A DNA stretch of 29,487 nt from an uncultured Pedobacter sp. (lineage in GTDB: Bacteria; Bacteroidota; Bacteroidia; Sphingobacteriales; Sphingobacteriaceae): contig NZ_CAMLHF010000048.1 of NCBI RefSeq assembly GCF_946479715.1, positions 1 to 29,487 on the forward strand, given 5' to 3'. The notes under the pieces were generated by a model that worked only from the letters and a program-made list of their open reading frames with translations, searched no databases and was not told where the DNA came from. The number at the start of each line of letters is the position of its first letter. The stretch's first letter is position 1. The translations under genes and the position numbers were made by a program. Positions 23,808 through 29,487 of this stretch are shown piece after piece.

Positions 23808-25118
23808 ATGAAACTATACAGTACCAACAACCACAGTTTAAAAGTAGATTTTGCCACTGCTGTTTTTAACAGTATGCCTTTGGATAAAGGCTTATATATG
23901 CCGGTTCACATTCCCGCATTGGACAAAGAATTTATTGATAATATAGATCAGTTCACTTTATCGCAAATTGCCTTTAAAGTAGCTGCAGCATTACTTAAAG
24001 ATGCTATACCTTTAGAAGATCTTCAAAGCATTATTGATGATGCTATCAATTTTGAAGCTCCTGTGGTAGCACTTGATGAAAACACTGCAGTACTAGAATT
24101 ATTCCACGGCCCATCACTGGCTTTTAAAGACTTTGGTGCCCGATTTATGAGCCGCATTATGGCTTATTTCTTAAAAGATAATGAGAAAACCCTGGATGTA
24201 CTTGTTGCTACATCCGGCGATACCGGCGGGGCTGTAGCATTAGGCTTTTTAGGGGTTCCTCATACCAGGGTAACTATTCTTTATCCTAAAGGAAAGGTAA
24301 GTGAAATTCAGGAGCTGCAGCTTTGTACAAACGGGCAGAATATTCATGCGGTAGAAGTAGATGGAACTTTTGACGATTGCCAGGCTCTGGTTAAACAAGC
24401 TTTTGCAGATGAAGAGTTAAATGCAAGATTAAGGTTAACCTCGGCAAATTCTATCAATATTTCCAGACTGATCCCGCAAACATTTTACTATTTCAATGCT
24501 TATGCTCAGCTAAAGAGACAAGGTAAAGAGGAGGTAGTGTTTTCTGTGCCAAGTGGAAACTTTGGGAACATTGCCGCAGGCCTTTTAGCTTATAAGATGG
24601 GGTTGCCGGTAAAGCAATTTATAGCAGCAACCAATGTAAATGATACCGTTCCGAGATTCCTTGAAACAGGTATTTATGAAACCAAGCCATCAGTACAAAC
24701 CTATTCCAATGCAATGGATGTAGGGGCACCAAGTAATTGGGTTAGGATAATGGACCTGTTTAAAAATGATAAAGAAGCCCTACAACAGATCGTGCAAAGC
24801 TATCGCTTTACCGATGAGGAAACACTAAACGGAATAAATGCAATATATGAACAGTTCAATTATATTGCCTGTCCGCATACTGCAATAGCATGGCTTGCAT
24901 TACAAAAATATAAAGCAGAACATCCTGACGATAATTATACCGGTGTTTTCCTTTCTACAGCGCATGCCTGTAAATTCCCTGATGTTTTTCCGGAAGCAAT
25001 CAAAGCAAATATTGAGTTCCCAGATCAGGTAAAAGATCTTTTGGCTAAGCCAAAAAAAGCGGAAAAGATGAATACAGATTATGAGTCGTTTAAAAAGTAT
25101 TTAACTACTTTTTACTAA
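23808..25118 (+). CDS. thrC: Threonine synthase
   Basis: PLP enzyme converting O-phosphohomoserine to threonine; 436 aa, the shorter E. coli/yeast-like class rather than the plant class. The PLP lysine lies in HGPSLAFKDFGARF (~104-117), the phosphate loop is SGNFGN (~249-254), and ATSGDTGGA (~134-142) is present. Last gene of the operon. No terminator follows; its final 14 bases overlap the end of the convergent META-domain gene, and the first strong hairpin downstream is at 25587. Confidence 0.97.
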   Translation: MKLYSTNNHSLKVDFATAVFNSMPLDKGLYMPVHIPALDKEFIDNIDQFTLSQIAFKVAAALLKDAIPLEDLQSIIDDAINFEAPVVALDENTAVLELFHGPSLAFKDFGARFMSRIMAYFLKDNEKTLDVLVATSGDTGGAVALGFLGVPHTRVTILYPKGKVSEIQELQLCTNGQNIHAVEVDGTFDDCQALVKQAFADEELNARLRLTSANSINISRLIPQTFYYFNAYAQLKRQGKEEVVFSVPSGNFGNIAAGLLAYKMGLPVKQFIAATNVNDTVPRFLETGIYETKPSVQTYSNAMDVGAPSNWVRIMDLFKNDKEALQQIVQSYRFTDEETLNGINAIYEQFNYIACPHTAIAWLALQKYKAEHPDDNYTGVFLSTAHACKFPDVFPEAIKANIEFPDQVKDLLAKPKKAEKMNTDYESFKKYLTTFY

Positions 25119-25539
25119 AACGCATAATAGCGATATCGCCCATCATAAAGTTAAGGGTGGTATCGCTGGTTACTGAATAACTGCCTACTTTCTTTAACAT
25201 TTGTACAAATGTAGATTCTCCTTCGCCCGGACAAGCCATTCTTGTCATTGCAAAAGGAGCCGTAAAGTTGATGGATGTATCATCAGCAACAAGTGCTCCT
25301 GAGTAAGAATTACAGCTGGTATTTCCACTGAATTTTTTATCAGCCACTTCGAATGTGATAGTAGGTTTTTTACCCGGATATAAACCATTAAATGCTATTC
25401 GTGGACCCGAAATGTAGTTAAGTTCCCAGGTTCCGCTCAATTGAGATAACCCACCATTTCCTATTGTTCCAGACTTTATAGTAGTACAGGCAGTAAAGGA
25501 ACTTGCAATTACAAGTATAAGCAGCATCAGTTTTTTCAT
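25105..25539 (-). CDS. META (HslJ-like) domain lipoprotein
   Basis: Small exported protein of 144 aa with a lipoprotein signal: MKKLMLLILVIASSFTAC, lipobox FTAC with Cys18, so likely anchored in a membrane facing the periplasm. The rest is one META domain (~30-144), recognisable from LSGTWELNYISG, SGNTSCNSYSGAL and the ARMACPGEGESTFVQML segment. Two cysteines at these conserved places may form a disulfide. HslJ-type proteins are linked to heat or antibiotic tolerance in E. coli, but the function here is unknown. Its 3' end overlaps thrC by 14 bases. Confidence 0.85.
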   Translation of the reverse strand: MKKLMLLILVIASSFTACTTIKSGTIGNGGLSQLSGTWELNYISGPRIAFNGLYPGKKPTITFEVADKKFSGNTSCNSYSGALVADDTSINFTAPFAMTRMACPGEGESTFVQMLKKVGSYSVTSDTTLNFMMGDIAIMRFSKK

Positions 25540-25585
25540 AGCGGTAGAATTAGATTTGTCACCCTAAAGGTACAAAGACTATTTT

Positions 25586-25629
25586 AAAAACGATCGGTAT
25601 CCTGAATTTTTCAGGATACCGATCGTTTT
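25586..25629 (-). terminator. Bidirectional terminator after metF
   Basis: AAAACGATCGGTATCCTGA (25587-25605) and TCAGGATACCGATCGTTTT (25611-25629) are perfect 19-bp inverted repeats with a 5-base loop. The minus strand ends in five U, right after the metF stop at 25644, so it should end the metH-metF transcript. On the plus strand four T follow, so it may also stop thrABC read-through. Confidence 0.85.
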
Positions 25630-25643
25630 GATTGTATTGTTTC

Positions 25644-26597
25644 TTAAAATATTGCCTGAGCGATCTTTTTGGTAGGCTCAGGATTACTCATTGTGTAAAA
25701 ATGTAATACAGGTGCGCCAACCTGAATTAGCTCCTTGCATTGATGTATCATCCATTCTATACCCACCTCTTTCACTTCTTTCTCATCCTTGCATGCCTGA
25801 ACTGCTTCAGTTAGCTCCTCCGGAAGATCAATGTGAAATACCTTTGGTAAACTGATTAACTGCTTAGACGAAGTAATCGGTTTTAAGCCCGGAATGATAG
25901 GTACGTTGATCCCGTTCTCTCTGCATTGCTGTACGAAATTCACGTATTTGGTGTTGTCAAAAAACATTTGCGTTACAATGAACTCTGCACCCATATCCAC
26001 TTTTTGTTTTAGATACTTAAAATCAGTTTTCAAATTAGGTGCTTCGAAATGTTTTTCCGGATAACCGGCAACACCGATACAAAAATCTGTTTTAAATGCA
26101 GAATGATCTTCGTGCAGGTATTTTCCGCTGTTCATGTCAGTTACCTGTTGCAGCAGATCGGTTGCAAAAGCATGTCCACCCGGGGTAGGAATAAAAGAAG
26201 AATCCGCATGGCGGGCATCTCCTCTTAATACCAACACATTGTCGATACCCAGAAACTGAAGATCAATCAATGCGTTCTCGGTTTCTTCTTTGGTAAAACC
26301 TCCGCAAATCAGGTGGGGCACTGCATCTACTTTATACCTGTTCATTATAGCAGCACAAATGGCTACTGTACCCGGTCTTTTGCGATAAGAAACTTTTTCT
26401 AACAGGCCGTTACTGTGTTGTTTATAAATATAGTCTTCTCTGTGATAGGTCACATCTATAAAAGGAGGGTTAAACTCCATTAGCGGATCTATCGCTTTGT
26501 AAATTTCGTCTATGCTTTTGCCTTTTACAGGCGGTAATAATTCAAAAGAGAACAAGGTTTTACCCTTGGCATTGTTAATATGATCTACAATTTTCAT
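25644..26597 (-). CDS. metF: Methylenetetrahydrofolate reductase
   Basis: FAD enzyme reducing 5,10-methylene-THF to 5-methyl-THF, the methyl donor used by MetH; 317 aa. FSFELLPPVKGKS (16-28) contains the catalytic-type Glu. The flavin/folate-binding stretches LGIDNVLVLRGDARH (~116-130) and EFIVTQMFFDN (~205-215) are present. It lies 23 bases downstream of metH on the same strand, so the methyl donor and its user are made from one mRNA, and a strong terminator follows. Confidence 0.96.
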   Translation of the reverse strand: MKIVDHINNAKGKTLFSFELLPPVKGKSIDEIYKAIDPLMEFNPPFIDVTYHREDYIYKQHSNGLLEKVSYRKRPGTVAICAAIMNRYKVDAVPHLICGGFTKEETENALIDLQFLGIDNVLVLRGDARHADSSFIPTPGGHAFATDLLQQVTDMNSGKYLHEDHSAFKTDFCIGVAGYPEKHFEAPNLKTDFKYLKQKVDMGAEFIVTQMFFDNTKYVNFVQQCRENGINVPIIPGLKPITSSKQLISLPKVFHIDLPEELTEAVQACKDEKEVKEVGIEWMIHQCKELIQVGAPVLHFYTMSNPEPTKKIAQAIF

Positions 26598-26620
26598 TTT
26601 GGTCAGTTTGTTTGGTTAAT

Positions 26621-29487
26621 TTAATAGGCAAGATTAGGGCTTAGCCATCTTTCTACTTCTTCTACAGGCATGTCTTTTCTGATCGCATAATCATCAATCT
26701 GGTCTTTGGTTATCTTACCAAGACCAAAATATCTTGATTGCGGGTGGGCAAAGTAGAAACCACTTACCGCTGCGGTAGGATGCATGGCATAGCTTTCAGT
26801 TAAATGCAGGCCAATTCTGTTCTCGGCATCAAGCAATTCGAACAAGGTGCCCTTTTCAGTATGCTCCGGGCAAGCCGGATAACCCGGTGCCGGACGAATA
26901 CCTGCGTATTCCTCTTTAATCAGTGCCTCATTGTCCAGATTTTCATCCTTTGCATAACCCCAGTAATCCTTACGGACAAGCTCATGCATTTTCTCAGCAA
27001 AAGCCTCGGCAAGCCTATCGGCCAATGCTTTAGCCATAATACTGTTGTAATCGTCATAGTTAGCCTCAAATTCAGCTACCATTTCATCACAACCAATCCC
27101 TGTAGTAAGTGCGAAACCGCCAAAATAATCAGGCACACCAGTCTCCTGTTGCGCAATAAAATCTGAGAGCGCATAATATGGTTGTCCGGCAACTTTTTCA
27201 GCCTGTTGACGCAAAGTATGGATCACTACCTCTTTACCTTCAACATCAAGCACAATATCGTCGCCTTTTGCATATGCAGGCCAGAAACCTATTACCGCTT
27301 TTGCGGTTAGTAATTTTTTGTCAACAATCTTTTTTAATAGTGCTTTGGCATCATTAAAGAGCTTTTTAGCCTCATCGCCAACAACTTTATCCTCAAGGAT
27401 GCGTGGATAACTGCCACGTAGCTCCCAGGTCTGGAAAAACGGCGTCCAGTCTATATAAGGCACAAGCTCCTCCAGCGGATAGTTCTCAAATACCCTGGTT
27501 CCTGTAAAAGAAGGAGCAGGAGCAACCAATGCTGTATCTATTTTAAAGTTATCTTTTCTGGCTTCTTCAATTGTTTTAAAACGTTTATCAGAGCGCTTGT
27601 TTAGGTGAGCTTCACGTGCTTTATCATATTCTTCGCGGATGCCCCGGATGTACTCATCACGCGTATCTTTGTTCATTAAAGTACTGCAAACAGTTACACT
27701 TCTCGAAGCATCGAGCACGTGTATGGCCGGTCCCGAGTAGTTAGGCGCAACCTTAACCGCAGCATGAATCCTGGAAGTAGTAGCTCCGCCGATAATTAAA
27801 GGAATGGTAAAACCTTCTCGCTCCATTTCTTTGGCAAAGTGTACCATTTCATCAAGCGAAGGGGTAATTAAACCACTTAAGCCAATAATATCAGCATTTA
27901 TTTCTTTGGCTTTTTTAATAATTTCCTGTGCAGGAACCATTACGCCCATATCTACAATTTCGAAGTTATTACAAGCTAAAACTACGCCTACAATGTTCTT
28001 CCCGATATCATGAACATCACCTTTTACAGTAGCCATTAATACCCTTCCGGCTGATGAATTCTGATCCTGATCTGGGTTGTCTAGCTTTTCCTGCTCAATA
28101 AACGGCAACAGATAAGCTACAGCTTTTTTCATTACACGGGCAGATTTTACAACCTGCGGCAGGAACATTTTGCCGGCACCAAACAGGTCACCTACAATGT
28201 TCATCCCATCCATTAACGGGCCTTCAATTACCTGGATTGGCCTGGCGTATTTCTGACGTGCTTCTTCAACATCGGCATCAAGGTATTCTATAATTCCTTT
28301 AACCAATGAATGAGAAAGCCTTTCTTCGACACTGGTTTTGCGCCATTCCTCATCCCTTACAATCTCCTTGCCTTTAGATTTGATGGTATCTGCAAATTCA
28401 ACCAATCGCTCTGTAGCATCATCTCTGCGATTTAGCAATACATCCTCAACAAGCACTAAAAGCTCTGGCGGAATTTCCTGATAAACCTCAAGCATCCCTG
28501 CATTTACAATCCCCATATCTAAACCAGCTTTGATGGCATGGTATAAAAATGCAGAGTGCATAGCTTCCCTAACGGTATTATTACCCCTGAACGAGAAGGA
28601 GATGTTTGAAACACCACCACTTACTTTTGCATGTGGCAGGTTTTCTTTAATCCATCGGGTAGCATTTATAAAATCAACCGCGTAGTTATTGTGTTCTTCT
28701 AATCCGGTTGCAACGGTAAGAATGTTCGGGTCAAAGATGATGTCCTGAGGCGGAAAGCCAATTTCATCAACTAAAATATCATATGATCTTTTACAGATCT
28801 CTTTTCTTCTTTCAAAATTATCGGCCTGTCCCTGCTCATCAAATGCCATTACTACTATGGCAGCACCGTAAGTCATGATTTTGCGTGCACTTTCGCGGAA
28901 TTTGTCTTCGCCTTCTTTAAGTGAAATGGAGTTTACAATTCCTTTCCCCTGCAAGCATTTTAGTCCGGCTTCTATAACTGTCCATTTCGACGAATCGACC
29001 ATGATAGGCAACTTAGAAATATCAGGTTCAGAAGCAATCAGGTTAAGGAATTTGGTCATCGAGGCTTCCGAATCAATCATCCCCTCATCCATATTCACAT
29101 CTATAACCTGTGCCCCACCTTCAACCTGCTGGCGTGCAACAGCAAGTGCCGCTTCAAAATCTCCACCTAAAATGAGTTTAGAGAATTTAGGAGAACCGGT
29201 AATGTTTGTACGCTCACCAATGTTTACAAAAATACTCTCTGGAGTTATGGTAACCGGTTCTAGTCCGCTTAAACGCAGATATGAGTCTATCTGAGGTATT
29301 TTACGGGGTGCTACATTTTTTGCTTTTTCGGCAATGCAACCGATATGCTCAGGTGTAGTTCCGCAGCAACCACCTACAATATTTACAAAGCCATGCTGAA
29401 TAAAATCTTCTACCAGATGAGCCGTTTCATGAGGCATTTCATCGTAAGCACCAAACTCATTAGGCAAACCTGCATTTGGGTAGGCAG
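26621..29487 (-). CDS. metH: Cobalamin-dependent methionine synthase, 5' end cut by window
   Basis: Transfers a methyl group from 5-methyl-THF to homocysteine through cobalamin. The frame is open to the right edge; the visible part starts [16 protein letters not shown], the end of the homocysteine domain, so roughly 270-300 residues are missing. The TTG at 29467 is an internal Leu codon, not a start. In order: zinc ligands [10 protein letters not shown]; pterin-binding domain from [16 protein letters not shown]; the cap of the B12 module ([17 protein letters not shown] ... [18 protein letters not shown]); [11 protein letters not shown] with the cobalt-ligand His; and the C-terminal reactivation domain with [12 protein letters not shown] for SAM. 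All catalytic modules seen are intact. First in the visible metH-metF unit; any riboswitch would lie outside the window. Confidence 0.96.
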   Translation of the reverse strand, partial: AYPNAGLPNEFGAYDEMPHETAHLVEDFIQHGFVNIVGGCCGTTPEHIGCIAEKAKNVAPRKIPQIDSYLRLSGLEPVTITPESIFVNIGERTNITGSPKFSKLILGGDFEAALAVARQQVEGGAQVIDVNMDEGMIDSEASMTKFLNLIASEPDISKLPIMVDSSKWTVIEAGLKCLQGKGIVNSISLKEGEDKFRESARKIMTYGAAIVVMAFDEQGQADNFERRKEICKRSYDILVDEIGFPPQDIIFDPNILTVATGLEEHNNYAVDFINATRWIKENLPHAKVSGGVSNISFSFRGNNTVREAMHSAFLYHAIKAGLDMGIVNAGMLEVYQEIPPELLVLVEDVLLNRRDDATERLVEFADTIKSKGKEIVRDEEWRKTSVEERLSHSLVKGIIEYLDADVEEARQKYARPIQVIEGPLMDGMNIVGDLFGAGKMFLPQVVKSARVMKKAVAYLLPFIEQEKLDNPDQDQNSSAGRVLMATVKGDVHDIGKNIVGVVLACNNFEIVDMGVMVPAQEIIKKAKEINADIIGLSGLITPSLDEMVHFAKEMEREGFTIPLIIGGATTSRIHAAVKVAPNYSGPAIHVLDASRSVTVCSTLMNKDTRDEYIRGIREEYDKAREAHLNKRSDKRFKTIEEARKDNFKIDTALVAPAPSFTGTRVFENYPLEELVPYIDWTPFFQTWELRGSYPRILEDKVVGDEAKKLFNDAKALLKKIVDKKLLTAKAVIGFWPAYAKGDDIVLDVEGKEVVIHTLRQQAEKVAGQPYYALSDFIAQQETGVPDYFGGFALTTGIGCDEMVAEFEANYDDYNSIMAKALADRLAEAFAEKMHELVRKDYWGYAKDENLDNEALIKEEYAGIRPAPGYPACPEHTEKGTLFELLDAENRIGLHLTESYAMHPTAAVSGFYFAHPQSRYFGLGKITKDQIDDYAIRKDMPVEEVERWLSPNLAY

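Noticed and set aside
26598..26620. SAM riboswitch or other control element before metF
   Set aside because: The metH-metF gap is 23 bases, too short for a riboswitch, and the region before metH is outside the window.
29465..29467. TTG at 29467 as the start of metH
   Set aside because: The frame continues to the right edge with AYPNAG, typical homocysteine-domain sequence, so the gene is cut by the window and this codon is internal.
1..29487. tRNA, rRNA, CRISPR array, insertion sequence or prophage genes
   Set aside because: I looked for cloverleaf-like GC-rich stretches, regularly spaced repeats, transposase or integrase motifs and found none.

Overview
The window looks like chromosomal DNA of a Bacteroidota bacterium, most likely Sphingobacteriaceae (Pedobacter-like). 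The reasons are the A+T-rich base composition, matches to the Bacteroidota promoter consensus (TTTG / TAnnTTTG) ahead of several genes, a fused alpha/beta E1 dehydrogenase, the DUF177-rpmF-plsX-fabH-accB-accC order, and protein sequences that read as this group (from memory, not a search). Almost everything is housekeeping metabolism. I saw no rRNA, tRNA, CRISPR array, phage or insertion sequence. No gene-free stretch exceeds 300 bases; the longest (20157-20415) holds the thr attenuator.

Layout. Bases 1-5877, minus strand: a 2-oxoacid dehydrogenase E1 cut by the window edge, preceded 2 bases upstream by a LutB-type Fe-S protein; an exported M28 peptidase; RpiB; TatC. Bases 5898-10869, minus strand: a lipid-initiation cluster read as YceD/DUF177, L32, PlsX, FabH, AccB, AccC. 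It starts at a good promoter match and ends in a terminator, with a palindromic REP-like element between accB and accC. Bases 10917-15726: pdxA (-) diverges from rsmA (+), followed by a SerA-like dehydrogenase (+) whose end overlaps a convergent M1 peptidase (-). Bases 15802-16857: greA and a HIT protein (+) with a promoter, a terminator-like leader hairpin and a strong 3' terminator. Bases 16856-20156, minus strand: rsgA, dtd, a membrane glycosyltransferase and a MazG-like pyrophosphohydrolase. Bases 20205-25118: thr leader peptide and attenuator, then thrA, thrB, thrC (+). Bases 25105-29487, minus strand: a META-domain lipoprotein overlapping the thrC end, a bidirectional terminator, metF, and metH running off the right edge.

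The most interesting element is the unannotated thr leader. A 22-codon ORF with nine Thr and two Ile codons (20267-20335) lies ahead of a GC-rich terminator (20365-20404). The last codons of the ORF contain GAGGAAGG, which is complementary to CCTTCCTC in the 5' arm of the terminator and so supplies a ready antiterminator. This is a complete ribosome-stalling attenuator of the E. coli thrL type, here in a Bacteroidota-like genome. A second possible leader control sits in front of greA. Threonine synthesis (thrABC) and methionine synthesis (metF, metH) share homoserine as a branch point, so the right third of the window is an aspartate-family amino-acid region.
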